Below, piece by piece: positions 41,823 to 50,919 of a DNA stretch of 64,000 nucleotides. Numbering within the stretch: position 1 is the stretch's first letter; every line of letters begins with the position of its first letter. The stretch spans positions 129,926 through 193,925 of the forward strand of contig NZ_FRDN01000008.1 in the NCBI RefSeq assembly GCF_900143285.1, written 5' to 3'. This DNA is from Desulfitobacterium chlororespirans DSM 11544 (lineage in GTDB: Bacteria > Bacillota > Desulfitobacteriia > Desulfitobacteriales > Desulfitobacteriaceae). Both the position numbers and the translations under genes were made by a program. The notes beneath the pieces were generated by a model. The model saw nothing but the letters and a program-made list of their open reading frames with translations. It had not been told where the DNA came from and did not search any database.

Positions 41823-44081
41823 ATGCAGGACGATATACAAGGCCAAGACCAGGAGGGGGGCCAAGCAGAGGAGGAGCAGTACTATCTGTCGGAAGTCCTG
41901 GATTTAGTCAATCAGCAGATGGAGGAAGAACTGAAGAATGCGGCATTAAGCAAGGAAGAACTGATCGCCTTTCGTAAAGAAATGTATGAAAATACTGTTC
42001 ACTATTCCAGGGATTTTACCCGGCTGACTGAAATGAATCAATACCTTGCTGTCGTTAAAAACCAGACAGAAAAGGTTACCCATACCACCAGGAGAGTGGA
42101 GCGCTATAAAAAAATCCTGGGCTCTCCCTATTTTGGACGCTTTGATTTTCAGGAAGAAGGCTATGAGCGGGAGAAGATCTATATCGGCCTTTATAATGTG
42201 ATTGATGCCCGCACTCAGGATGTCCGGGTATACGATTGGCGGGCACCCATCTCCAGCATTTTTTACCGCTATGAGTTAGGTGAGGCCAAGTACCAGGCTC
42301 CGCTGGGGGAAATCAAGGGTGAGGTTTCCTTAAAAAGACAGTATAAGATTAGACACTCCCAGTTGAAGTATTTCTTTGACAGCAGTCTCCGCATCACGGA
42401 TGATGCCCTTCAGGAGATTCTGGGCAGGAATTCTTCGCCCACTATGCGGCAAATTGTGGAAACACTGCAAAAGGAACAGGACGAAATTATCCGGGATAGG
42501 TCAAATGAAGTGCTGATCGTGCAGGGGGTGGCCGGCAGCGGTAAAACCTCCGTCGCCTTGCATCGCATTGCTTATTTAATGTATGAGGGCTTTAACTCCC
42601 GCCTGCGTTCCAATAATATCCTGATCATCTCGCCCAATGATGTGTTCTGTCAGTACATTTCCACAGTGCTTCCTGAATTAGGGGAAGAGAATGTGTTGCA
42701 GGCTACTTTCGACGATTTAATCTGCCGCGTCTTTTCAGGGAGATTCAGGGTGGAGACCAGGGATCAACAGCTGGAGCTTCTGCTGAACCGGCAGAACACA
42801 CCACTGGGCAGCCGCAAGGAAAAGAACATCATGTTCAAAGGGTCCCGGTCCTTTTTAAAGCTCTTGGATCGCTTGATTTATCATTATGGCCATCAGCTTA
42901 TCGAGTTTGAGGATGTCTATTACCACGGCCAATTAATCGAATCCAAACAGTTGATTAAAAGCCGCTTTTTGAATAATAAAATTGGCATACCCATGACCAA
43001 GCAGCTTAAACGTATCGAGAAAACTTTATGGGAACGGATTCATCCTTTGCAGAAAGAACGCAGAGTTGTTCTGACCCGACTTGTCGCCGTAAACCCGGAG
43101 CATTTGCTGGAGATCAAACCCTATGCCCGGCTTCTGGCCTTAAGGGAGGCTCATGCTTTAAAAGAAAGAATTCATCGATTTACCGAGGTGGATTATCAAG
43201 CGGTTTATGAGCGCTTATTGAAGGACCGCCGGCTTTTGGGCAAGCTGGCCCACGGCTTGGAGCTTCCTGAGGGGATTGAGGAGCTGTTGGCGGGAACCCT
43301 TGAAGATATGGCTAAAGGAGAGCTTAGTTATGAAGACAGCGCCGCCTTGTTCTATCTTAAGCTGAGACTGGAGGGAGAACATTACTCGGATATAAGGCAA
43401 GTGGTGATCGATGAAGCCCAGGACTATAGCCCCCTGCAGTACCAGGTGTTTAAGCTTTTGTTCCCCAACGCTCATTTCACTGTCCTGGGGGATGTGGCCC
43501 AAAGCATTGAGCGCAGTGGGGATGAGGCAGCCTATGACCAGGTTAAGGAAATCCTTGACCGCCCCCATACCCTTAAACTTACCTTAAGCAAAGGTTATCG
43601 CTCAACCTTTGAAATCAGTGCCTTTGCCCAGAGAATTTATGGAGAAAGCCGAGGCGGTTTTCCCTTTGAACGACACGGTCCGGAACCGGAAGTAAAGCTC
43701 GCCGCCAACCTGCAGGAGATGACGGAAAAAATGGTTCAGGACATTGCGGCTTTTCAGGAAGAGGGATTTGAAACCATTGCCGTGATCGGCAAGACCTTTG
43801 CGGAATGTCAGGAGATCTACAAGAGGCTTCAGCAGAAAATCAAAGTCCGTCTGGTTCATCCCCGGGAAGGGGAAATGGAGAAAGGGATTTTAATCATCCC
43901 GGCCTATGGGGCAAAAGGGCTGGAATTTGATTGTGCGTTGATTCATGGAGCGGATGCGCAGAATTACCAAAGCGAACTGGACAAACGGCTGCTCTATATC
44001 GCCTGCACCAGGGCTCTGCATCGTTTGCAGCTCTATGCTGTAGGCGAAGAAAGCCCTTTCTTGCGGTTCAGTATGCTTTAA
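41823..44081 (+). CDS. helD: HelD-like RNA polymerase recycling helicase
   Basis: A 752-residue UvrD/Rep-like superfamily 1 protein of the HelD type, which binds RNA polymerase and releases it from stalled complexes. The N-terminal coiled-coil arm (residues 15-100) is acidic. RecA motifs follow: Walker A VAGSGKTSVALHRIAYLMY, Walker B VVIDEAQDYSPLQYQVFK, motif III VLGDVAQSIERSGD, motif IV SKGYRSTFEISAF, and motifs V-VI PAYGAKGLEFDCALI and LLYIACTRALHRLQL. A domain of the HelD-specific kind (about 300-520) is inserted between them. SD GAGGGAGGA precedes the ATG. Confidence 0.88.
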   Translation: MQDDIQGQDQEGGQAEEEQYYLSEVLDLVNQQMEEELKNAALSKEELIAFRKEMYENTVHYSRDFTRLTEMNQYLAVVKNQTEKVTHTTRRVERYKKILGSPYFGRFDFQEEGYEREKIYIGLYNVIDARTQDVRVYDWRAPISSIFYRYELGEAKYQAPLGEIKGEVSLKRQYKIRHSQLKYFFDSSLRITDDALQEILGRNSSPTMRQIVETLQKEQDEIIRDRSNEVLIVQGVAGSGKTSVALHRIAYLMYEGFNSRLRSNNILIISPNDVFCQYISTVLPELGEENVLQATFDDLICRVFSGRFRVETRDQQLELLLNRQNTPLGSRKEKNIMFKGSRSFLKLLDRLIYHYGHQLIEFEDVYYHGQLIESKQLIKSRFLNNKIGIPMTKQLKRIEKTLWERIHPLQKERRVVLTRLVAVNPEHLLEIKPYARLLALREAHALKERIHRFTEVDYQAVYERLLKDRRLLGKLAHGLELPEGIEELLAGTLEDMAKGELSYEDSAALFYLKLRLEGEHYSDIRQVVIDEAQDYSPLQYQVFKLLFPNAHFTVLGDVAQSIERSGDEAAYDQVKEILDRPHTLKLTLSKGYRSTFEISAFAQRIYGESRGGFPFERHGPEPEVKLAANLQEMTEKMVQDIAAFQEEGFETIAVIGKTFAECQEIYKRLQQKIKVRLVHPREGEMEKGILIIPAYGAKGLEFDCALIHGADAQNYQSELDKRLLYIACTRALHRLQLYAVGEESPFLRFSML

Positions 44082-44179
44082 ATTTTGTTTTGGTGTGGTT
44101 TGGGCCAAGATTTGTTGTATAATAAATAACCAACACTTGGCAGCGCCTAAAATAAGGTCCGACAGTAAGGAGGGAAATA

Positions 44180-44536
44180 ATGCAATTTATATGTTATTCC
44201 AGATGCACGACGTGTCAAAAAGCACGGAAATGGTTAGAGGAAAAGAAGCTTTCCTTTGAAGTCCGCGATATCAAAGGAGATAATCCAACCTTTGCCGAAC
44301 TGCAGACATGGTATAAACTTAGCGGGTTGCCCTTGAAACGTTTCTTTAACACCAGCGGTCAACAGTATAAGAGCTTAAATCTCAAGGATAGGCTGCCGAT
44401 GATGACTGAAGAAGAGCAGTTGAACCTTCTGGCTACCGATGGCATGCTGGTGAAACGCCCCCTTTTGCTGGGGGAGGATTTTGTACTGACAGGTTTTAAA
44501 GAAACTGAATGGGAAGAGAGACTAAATAACTTATAA
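44180..44536 (+). CDS. ArsC/Spx-family thioredoxin-fold protein
   Basis: A 118-residue protein with the N-terminal CTTC motif (YSRCTTCQKARKWLE) and the later FNTSGQQYKS and VKRPLLLGEDFVLTGF segments shared by ArsC, YffB and Spx. The RP dipeptide near the C-terminus is kept. It may reduce a small disulfide or bind RNA polymerase as Spx does; its neighbour helD encodes a polymerase-binding protein, which makes the second idea worth noting, though the sequence is nearer the ArsC/YffB side. SD AAGGAGGG precedes the ATG. Confidence 0.78.
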   Translation: MQFICYSRCTTCQKARKWLEEKKLSFEVRDIKGDNPTFAELQTWYKLSGLPLKRFFNTSGQQYKSLNLKDRLPMMTEEEQLNLLATDGMLVKRPLLLGEDFVLTGFKETEWEERLNNL

Positions 44537-44550
44537 GGCCGGCGCCGATA

Positions 44551-44592
44551 AACCCAGTATCCTGATCAATCGGGATACTGGGTTTGTTTTTG
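44551..44592 (+). terminator. Terminator after the ArsC-like gene
   Basis: AACCCAGTATCC pairs with GGATACTGGGTT and is followed by TGTTTTTG. Confidence 0.88.
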
Positions 44593-44717
44593 GCACAGAG
44601 TATGAATGACAAATCATGGTTGACATTCCTTTGGGGTGAATGCTATTCTATAATAGTTTTTAAAAAATAATATAAATATTAGAATTCCCATCAATACCAC
44701 TATAAGGAGTCGAAAAG

Positions 44718-46031
44718 ATGAAGCTTTCCAGCAAGGACATTTTAATTACAGGATTCGCACTTTTAGCTATGTTTTTTGGGGCAGGTAACCTGATTTTTCC
44801 CCCTATGCTTGGTTTGCAAAGTGGAGAGCAGCTTTCCTGGGCTTTATTGGGTTTTATTGCCACAGGAGTTGGCCTTCCTTTTTTAGGAGTAACTGCGGTG
44901 GCGAAAGCCGGCGGCGATTTGGAACTGCTCGCCAATCGGGTTCACCCCGCCTTCAGTAAAATTATCACCACGATTTCCGTTCTCTGTATTGGTCCGCTTC
45001 TGGCTATTCCCAGAACCGCCGCTACAACGTATGAAGTAGCGATTGCTCCTGTGACCCAATCCATCCATCCTCAGTTAGCTTTGCTGCTGACGTCGGTGGC
45101 CTTTTTTGCCATCACCTTATTTTTTGTGTTAAGACCGACCCAAATCCTCGACAGTGTGGGTAAAATCCTTACCCCCCTCATGCTGATTTTTTTAGCGATT
45201 ATTATTTATGTCGGAGTCACCCATCCCTTGGGAACGATGGCTCAAAGCAGCTACACCAACCCCTTTTCCCGGGGATTTTTAGAAGGTTACAATACCATGG
45301 ATGCCATTGCCTCGGTGATTTTTGGCATGATTATCGTTAAAGGCATCAAAGATAAAGGGGTTACCGATAACAACCAAATAGCCAGAATCACCATTACGGC
45401 AGGGATGATTGCGGCGGCAGGTTTATGTTTTATCTACATCGGCTTAGCTTATATCGGAGCGACGACGGGTACCTTATTTACCGGTACTAATCATGGACAG
45501 ATGCTGATCTTTGTCAGTGAATCCTTGTTAGGGGTCCTGGGCCGGACTATTATTGGGGTCGTGATGGCTCTGGCCTGTCTCACCACGTCGATTGGACTGG
45601 TGGCCAGCTGCGGAGAATATTTCAGCCGTTTAACCCATAACCGGGTGAGCTATAATACCGTAGCAATCATCACTACTTTGGTCAGCTTTATTTTGGCGAA
45701 CATGGGCTTAGCTAATATTCTGAAGATATCCGTACCCCTGTTGGAGTTCGTCTATCCGATCATTATTGTGCTGATTATGCTTGCACTTCTTCACAACTTC
45801 TATAAAGGCCGGCGGGCAGTTTATGTATGGACAACGGGCATCATTGTACTCTTCGTCATCCTCGATACTCTCTATGATTTGGGAGCAGCCCTGGGAATCA
45901 ATCTGGCCTTTATCCGGGATGGGCTGAATCTGCTGCCTTTCTATCATTTAGGTTTGGGGTGGCTGATTCCCGCTGTACTCACCTTGGTTTTAAGTGTCGT
46001 CTTTACCGCCAATAAATCCGTTAAAGCTTAG
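44718..46031 (+). CDS. brnQ: Branched-chain amino acid transporter BrnQ (LIVCS family)
   Basis: A 437-residue permease with 12 predicted helices that takes up Leu, Ile and Val with Na+ or H+. Diagnostic segments are DILITGFALLAMFFGAGNLI, FPPMLGLQSGEQ, IGPLLAIPRTAATTYEVAI, NTMDAIASVIFGMIIVKGIK and LACLTTSIGLVASCGEYFS. The length is normal. SD AAGGAG precedes the ATG. I see no T-box leader; the 130-bp gap upstream has a TTGACA but a poorly placed -10. Confidence 0.9.
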   Translation: MKLSSKDILITGFALLAMFFGAGNLIFPPMLGLQSGEQLSWALLGFIATGVGLPFLGVTAVAKAGGDLELLANRVHPAFSKIITTISVLCIGPLLAIPRTAATTYEVAIAPVTQSIHPQLALLLTSVAFFAITLFFVLRPTQILDSVGKILTPLMLIFLAIIIYVGVTHPLGTMAQSSYTNPFSRGFLEGYNTMDAIASVIFGMIIVKGIKDKGVTDNNQIARITITAGMIAAAGLCFIYIGLAYIGATTGTLFTGTNHGQMLIFVSESLLGVLGRTIIGVVMALACLTTSIGLVASCGEYFSRLTHNRVSYNTVAIITTLVSFILANMGLANILKISVPLLEFVYPIIIVLIMLALLHNFYKGRRAVYVWTTGIIVLFVILDTLYDLGAALGINLAFIRDGLNLLPFYHLGLGWLIPAVLTLVLSVVFTANKSVKA

Positions 46032-46061
46032 TACTCTGTAACAGGGAAAATCATGATCAAG

Positions 46062-46090
46062 CAGAACTCTTCTAAGGGTTCTGTTTTTTT
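46062..46090 (+). terminator. Terminator after brnQ
   Basis: CAGAACTC pairs with GGGTTCTG and is followed by a run of seven T residues. Two TCATGATCA palindromes flank it (about 46051 and 46102). Confidence 0.75.
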
Positions 46091-46163
46091 ACAAAAAATT
46101 TTCATGATCAGGGAAATGAAAAACCCCGGTTAGTTTCTCTAATAGATAGGAAGGGGGGCGGAC

Positions 46164-46679
46164 ATGGGGATATTTGGCGCCCAAGAAATCGATAAAAAGA
46201 CCTATGTGGCTTTGGTCACAGAGTATAAAAGCACGATGTATCGCCTTGCTTTCGGCTATCTCGGCGATGAAGACAAGGCTCTGGAGGCAGTGGATGAAGC
46301 TGTCTATTTAGGCTATGTTCATAGAAAAGAGCTGCGGGAACCCGGTTTTTTCAAGACATGGCTGACCCGAATTCTCATCAATGAATGCTATCGGCTGTTG
46401 AGAATGGGAAAACGGGAAGTGAGCATGGAAGTCCTGCCGGAGCAAGGGCAGCCTTTTCCGGAAGGCACATTATCGATCAAGATGGCCATACAAGACCTGT
46501 CTGAAGACCTCAGAAAGGTTGTCGTGCTGCGTTACTTCGGCGGTTATACCATTGCCGATACGGCCGTACTCTTGGGAATTCCGGAAGGGACGGTAGCCAC
46601 CCGTACACGAAAGGCCCTAAAGATCCTAAGAGTGGAACTGAGCGATCAGGAGGGGGGAGAGCAGTATGACGGAAGATAA
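46164..46679 (+). CDS. ECF-type RNA polymerase sigma factor
   Basis: A 171-residue ECF sigma factor with region 2 (KSTMYRLAFGYLGDEDKALE, then AVYLGYVHRKEL) and region 4 (LSEDLRKVVVLRYFGGYTIA, then GIPEGTVATRTRKALKIL). It resembles Bacillus SigV/SigI-adjacent ECFs paired with DUF4179 proteins. SD GGAAGGGGGG precedes the ATG. It overlaps the downstream membrane-protein gene by 14 bp, so it most likely directs that operon and itself when released. Confidence 0.87.
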   Translation: MGIFGAQEIDKKTYVALVTEYKSTMYRLAFGYLGDEDKALEAVDEAVYLGYVHRKELREPGFFKTWLTRILINECYRLLRMGKREVSMEVLPEQGQPFPEGTLSIKMAIQDLSEDLRKVVVLRYFGGYTIADTAVLLGIPEGTVATRTRKALKILRVELSDQEGGEQYDGR

Positions 46680-48087
46680 TCAAGATATGTCCAGGAACAG
46701 CCTTAATGGTGGGCAAGGCTGGGAGGCTTTGCTGGCAGAAGCTCATGCTGAACCTGAGGGCTTAGACTTTGTCGAAGAACGGCTGGAAAACAGAATCGGG
46801 CTGACTAAGAGGAAAAAGAGAAGAAAGAGAGCAATCTACAGTTCCCTCTCAACAGTTGCCGCGGCACTGGTGTTCATCTTTTTGGTCAATACCAATGCGG
46901 CTTTTGCCCACACACTGTCCCGGATTCCCGTGATCGGCCAATTGATTGAGTATATCCAGTTTGATAAGAGTCTGAGCAGAGCCATCGACAATAAATATAT
47001 CCAGGAGGTCGATCTGACCGCCTGGGATGGGGATAAGCGCTTAGGGCTGCCTTATGTGCTGGCCGATGCCAAGAATTTAGTGCTCTTTTTTCAGCTGCCC
47101 GATGATTTTGAGCTGGGGGCTGATCAATGGGCCCATATCCATCTCAAGGAGATGAGGGAGGGCAGGACAGGAGAGAAATTGGAGGGTTTTGCCTATACCA
47201 CCTCCGGTTTGCCCCAGAATGGTCTGCAAGAGAATCATGGCTTTATCATGCAGCGCTATCACTTTTCGGAGGGTGAGCTTCCTGAACAGATCTCTTTTGA
47301 GGTGCTTTTGGAGTTGGAAACCCTCCCCCATGAAAAGAGCGATGCTCCCGTAGGGGAATTCTCAGACGATGTTAATGAGCACCAGATGAAAGAAATAGGG
47401 AGCTTTACCTTTGAAGTCAAATTTAAAAAATTTGCTGAGCCCCTTGTATCGGAATTTCATGAGCAGCTCAGCATCCGTGGTCAGAGCATCACTCTGGAAG
47501 AGATGAGGGTTTACCCTACAGGAACGGAAGTGTCCTTTGCCTTTGCCGACGAGAATACAGCCTGGGTCAAAGGTTTGGATTTGACTGTAGAAGAAGGGGA
47601 AAGCGTGCTGAAAGGCAGTCAGGGGATCAGTGCCATATATAAAGAAGATTACAGCGGCATGACGGTTTTTATCGAATCGAATTATTTTGACAAGCCCCAG
47701 GAACAGGAGCTTCTGATTCGGGGCATGCGCTTGCTGGCTAAAGAAGAGGAATTTATTACGGTGGATCTGGAGACACAGGCCATCACCCCGGCGATTGAGG
47801 GTATGGAGCTTAAAGAAGTGAGCAAAGGAGAAAGGAAAGCCAATCTGGTGTTTGCCACCAAAGTGATGGGAGAGGAAGCCTTCGGTGCCTTCGCTTTCGA
47901 TTATCAGGACGAACAGGGGAATACCTATACCCTGAAAAACATGGGCACTTCTTCATCCCAAAATTCCTGGATGGAAACGCACATAACTGTGGACTATCCC
48001 AAGTCCGGCCGGATCATCCTGCAAAGAGTGTCGGCCCCGCTGCTTACTTTGGAAGAGCCAATCCGCATCCCCCTTCCTCAACGTTAG
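46666..48087 (+). CDS. DUF4179 membrane protein, probable anti-sigma factor
   Basis: A 473-residue protein with a cytoplasmic N-terminus (about 55 residues), one membrane segment (AIYSSLSTVAAALVFIFLVN) and a large extracytoplasmic part of the DUF4179 type, with IPVIGQLIEYIQFDKSLSRA near its start. DUF4179 proteins commonly serve as the anti-sigma partner of an adjacent ECF factor. The overlap with the sigma gene supports this. The cytoplasmic part has no zinc-finger cysteines, unlike the other anti-sigma protein in this window (21804-23042). Confidence 0.82.
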   Translation: MTEDNQDMSRNSLNGGQGWEALLAEAHAEPEGLDFVEERLENRIGLTKRKKRRKRAIYSSLSTVAAALVFIFLVNTNAAFAHTLSRIPVIGQLIEYIQFDKSLSRAIDNKYIQEVDLTAWDGDKRLGLPYVLADAKNLVLFFQLPDDFELGADQWAHIHLKEMREGRTGEKLEGFAYTTSGLPQNGLQENHGFIMQRYHFSEGELPEQISFEVLLELETLPHEKSDAPVGEFSDDVNEHQMKEIGSFTFEVKFKKFAEPLVSEFHEQLSIRGQSITLEEMRVYPTGTEVSFAFADENTAWVKGLDLTVEEGESVLKGSQGISAIYKEDYSGMTVFIESNYFDKPQEQELLIRGMRLLAKEEEFITVDLETQAITPAIEGMELKEVSKGERKANLVFATKVMGEEAFGAFAFDYQDEQGNTYTLKNMGTSSSQNSWMETHITVDYPKSGRIILQRVSAPLLTLEEPIRIPLPQR

Positions 48088-48226
48088 ATTGATCTGAATT
48101 TATTAGTAAACGTTAAATTAATCTAAGTTCATTAATATTAGTTGTTTTTAGGGGAGGAGAAATAAAAGCGGAAGTAGAATTATATAACTTATAGTGAAAT
48201 TACTTTTTTGGAAAGGGGAGGAATTA

Positions 48227-49861
48227 ATGAAAATTAGCAGGAAACATTTTGCGATATCTATTCTGTTAACAGCAGTTCTTGTCTTAACAGGATGTACAGC
48301 AAACCAAAAAGCCATCTTCGATGCCTCAATGAAGATGCAAAAGGTCAATTCCATACAACAGCACATGACATTGTCTATGGAACTTAAGGGTACAGGACTG
48401 GACCCCATGATTCAGGAGCAAGTCGATCAAGTGGCGGCAATGCTCAATGGCACTAAGATCGAGCTTAACCTGAAGACCAAAACCAATGAAAAGCAAACCA
48501 TGGTTCAATCCCAGGCAGATATGAATTTCAGTATGCCGGGACTGGAAATGAAGATGCCCCTCTGGATCGACATGGATCTGACAGGAGATCAGCCTAAGTT
48601 CCTGGAGATCATTCAAATGCCCCTCATGGCTAAAGCATCCTTGCCGGCTGAGTACATGAGCAAAGATTATATGGTTATGGATCTTGCTAATGCAAGCAAC
48701 CCGGGCTTAAGCCCCATGGACATGACCAAGCTGATGGATTTCAGTGTGAACTTTCAAACCAAGTGGACGGACTTTTTGATGAGTTATGCTGACCGTTTTA
48801 ACCCTGGCCTGGAGGTAGTCAGTGTACCCGTTCAGGATCCTTCAACGCAGAAATACGCCATTCACCTTGATGACAAAGCATTTAAAGAGCTGTTAAGCTA
48901 CACTGTCAACAATTTTGCTCAGGATAAAGAAGCTCAAGGCTTTTTGAAGGATTATTTCCAAGCCGTTTTCGATCTGAGCGGTGGGGCGGCCTCTTTCGAA
49001 AGTGCCCTGGATGCCGAAGAGATTTTTGGCGACTCGGAAAGCTCTGCAGAGGCTTTAAGCCAGTTCAATACGATCTTGGAATCCCTGCAGGATGTAACTC
49101 TGGTCGGTGAGAGCGGTATTCAATTGAACTACACCATTTCCGGCGGTTACATTACTCAAACTGATGGAAGCTTTGATCTGCAGATTGATTTAGCCCAAAT
49201 GGCAGGGTTGTTGAATATTCCCAGTGAAGATGAGGAATCAATAGAGGGCACTCTGAATTTTGTCATTAACTATAAGGCAGAGAATTCCAATATCAATCAA
49301 CCTTTGGATATCCAAATTCCGGAATTAACCCCGGAGAACTCTTTCGACTACTTTGAATTTATGGAAGCATCTCTGTCTGCGCTGGAGAACGTCGAGGTAG
49401 GTGTTGAGGAAGTTATTGAGACACCTGCTCCGCAACCCAGCCCGGAACCTGTTTCGCCGGCAGCCAATTCTTCTGAGGAATCCGTTGCAGCGGCATCCGC
49501 ATCTACGGATTATACAGTGCAGCCGGGAGATACATTAGCTACTATCGCCCTTAATCACTACGGAAGCTATGAACAGCATGCCGGCATCTACCAAGCCAAT
49601 TCCGCAGCTTTTAAGAAGAATGGCAACCGGCTGGATGCAGGAATGGTCTTAACACTTCCGGCTGAAGGACTGCTTGCACCATTGCCTACAGAGAATGTAA
49701 AGCAAGTCTATACAGTAAAAGCAGGGGATACTTTAGGGACTATAGCTAAACAGATCTACGGCGACAGTTCCCTCTATACCAAAATCTATGAAGCCAATCA
49801 AGGAAGACTAAAGAGTCCCAACCTGATTTTTGAAGGACAAAAGCTGATCATACCTAACTAG
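48227..49861 (+). CDS. Lipoprotein with two C-terminal LysM domains
   Basis: A 544-residue lipoprotein. The signal peptide ends in lipobox VLTGC (Cys near residue 23). The central part (residues 35-395) resembles LolA/LppX-like or DUF6612-type lipid-binding lipoproteins in pattern (repeated amphipathic strands such as [15 protein letters not shown]) but I cannot assign it. A Pro/Glu/Ser linker precedes two LysM domains: [20 protein letters not shown] and [20 protein letters not shown]. It would be tethered to the membrane and bind peptidoglycan. The start is ATG 48227 after GGGGAGGA. It may belong to the envelope-stress regulon of the sigma factor upstream. Confidence 0.8.
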   Translation: MKISRKHFAISILLTAVLVLTGCTANQKAIFDASMKMQKVNSIQQHMTLSMELKGTGLDPMIQEQVDQVAAMLNGTKIELNLKTKTNEKQTMVQSQADMNFSMPGLEMKMPLWIDMDLTGDQPKFLEIIQMPLMAKASLPAEYMSKDYMVMDLANASNPGLSPMDMTKLMDFSVNFQTKWTDFLMSYADRFNPGLEVVSVPVQDPSTQKYAIHLDDKAFKELLSYTVNNFAQDKEAQGFLKDYFQAVFDLSGGAASFESALDAEEIFGDSESSAEALSQFNTILESLQDVTLVGESGIQLNYTISGGYITQTDGSFDLQIDLAQMAGLLNIPSEDEESIEGTLNFVINYKAENSNINQPLDIQIPELTPENSFDYFEFMEASLSALENVEVGVEEVIETPAPQPSPEPVSPAANSSEESVAAASASTDYTVQPGDTLATIALNHYGSYEQHAGIYQANSAAFKKNGNRLDAGMVLTLPAEGLLAPLPTENVKQVYTVKAGDTLGTIAKQIYGDSSLYTKIYEANQGRLKSPNLIFEGQKLIIPN

Positions 49862-49891
49862 AGTTTTTAATTATTGAATAGAAAAGACTGC

Positions 49892-49940
49892 TTTAAAGAG
49901 AGTGAATCTACCTTCGGGTAAATCACTCTCTTTAAAAATA
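49892..49940. terminator. Strong bidirectional terminator-like hairpin
   Basis: TTTAAAGAGAGTGA pairs with TCACTCTCTTTAAA; inside, TACC-TTCG-GGTA forms a stable tetraloop stem. A-rich and T-rich ends allow function on either strand. Confidence 0.85.
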
Positions 49941-50081
49941 AAAGATTAAAGGAAATGGCTAATCCAGAGAGAATAACTATAAAGTAAATTTCGAAATTTG
50001 AAAATTCGGGTAAGTAGAAAAGACAAAGGAAATGATGAGCAGAGAAGACTAAAGAGACCAAGTCCATGAAGAGGAGGATGA

Positions 50082-50393
50082 ATGATGGATTTAGAGCAGG
50101 CTTTCTATGAAAGTTCCGCAGGCCTGTTGGTTACCGACGCAGACTTCAAAGTGATTTGGGCCAACCGTTTCGAAGAAGAGTTCTATAATAAGCCCGTCAT
50201 TGGTTTGGAAGTGGTGGATTGTCATAGGCCCGAGAACAGAGAGAAGATTCGCGAATTCCTCGCTCAGTTTAAGGCCGGAGCGATGAAAGAATTTACGAAA
50301 ACTGCCGTGGGCATGATTATTACCTATAGCAGCTATACAGTGGATGGCGAGTTCGCCGGACTAGTCAGGACCAGAATTCGGCTGCCCAAATGA
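50082..50393 (+). CDS. Small stand-alone PAS-domain protein
   Basis: A 103-residue protein made up of a single PAS fold: YESSAGLLVTDADFKVIWAN at the N-terminus, EEFYNKPVIGLEVVDCHRPE in the middle, and the final strands YSSYTVDGEFAGLVRTRIR. It has no output domain, so it would signal by binding a partner. Conserved HRPENREKI resembles the heme/flavin PAS proteins related to DUF438. SD GAGGAGG lies directly upstream; ATG 50082 and 50085 are both possible. Confidence 0.75.
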   Translation: MMDLEQAFYESSAGLLVTDADFKVIWANRFEEEFYNKPVIGLEVVDCHRPENREKIREFLAQFKAGAMKEFTKTAVGMIITYSSYTVDGEFAGLVRTRIRLPK

Positions 50394-50408
50394 ATTGACT
50401 ATCTGTAT

Positions 50409-50453
50409 AACAAAGCCCCTCAAGCTATGTTTGATATCTTGAGGGGCTTTGTT
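50409..50453. terminator. Terminator after the PAS gene
   Basis: A perfect 16-bp stem: AACAAAGCCCCTCAAG and CTTGAGGGGCTTTGTT, with a 13-nt loop. It works in the plus direction and could work in both. Confidence 0.88.
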
Positions 50454-50468
50454 ATATATAAAAAACTA

Positions 50469-50515
50469 TTGACTAAACGTTCATAGTGTATATAATGAGT
50501 ATATACACTATGAAC
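50469..50515 (+). promoter_or_regulatory. Promoter and operator of the GntR-ABC operon
   Basis: TTGACT (50469-50474) and TATAAT (50491-50496) are 16 bp apart. A perfect 14-bp inverted repeat, GTTCATAGTGTATA (50479-50492) and TATACACTATGAAC (50502-50515), overlaps the -10. YtrA-type GntR regulators bind such palindromes to repress their own operon; binding here is inferred. Confidence 0.8.
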
Positions 50516-50538
50516 TTAGATAACAGGGAGGTGATCCT

Positions 50539-50919
50539 TTGGATATTATCATCAGCAACTCCAGTGGGAAGCCTATTTATGAGCAGATCACTTCTCAAAT
50601 CAAAAATCTAATTATCACAGGGGAGCTCAAGCCCGGGGAGGCACTGCCCTCTATGCGCCTCTTAGCTAAAGAACTGCGTATTAGTGTGATTACGACGAAA
50701 AGAGCTTATGAGGATTTGGAACGGGATGGGTTTATCCAGTCCATCATGGGGAAGGGAAGCTTTGTAGCTACGCAAAATACAGAGTTTATACGGGAAGAGC
50801 ATTTACGGAAGGTGGAAGAGTACCTTCAAAAAGCTATTGAGACGGCTAAACTCTCTGATATATCACTGGAAGAGCTTGTCGAGATCACGACCATGCTTTA
50901 TAAGGAGGGGGAGGAATAA
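50539..50919 (+). CDS. GntR family (YtrA subfamily) transcriptional regulator
   Basis: A 126-residue regulator with a GntR winged helix (PIYEQITSQIKNLIITGELK, then LPSMRLLAKELRISVITTKR) and a short helical tail of about 50 residues typical of YtrA regulators. The start is TTG 50539, with GGGAGGTGA at ideal distance. It abuts the ABC ATPase gene (stop and start adjacent) and is preceded by an operator on its own -10, so it is autoregulated with the transporter. Confidence 0.9.
   Translation: MDIIISNSSGKPIYEQITSQIKNLIITGELKPGEALPSMRLLAKELRISVITTKRAYEDLERDGFIQSIMGKGSFVATQNTEFIREEHLRKVEEYLQKAIETAKLSDISLEELVEITTMLYKEGEE

Noticed and set aside
44585-44717. T-box leader upstream of brnQ
   Set aside because: The gap is too short and shows no T-box sequence or antiterminator stem.
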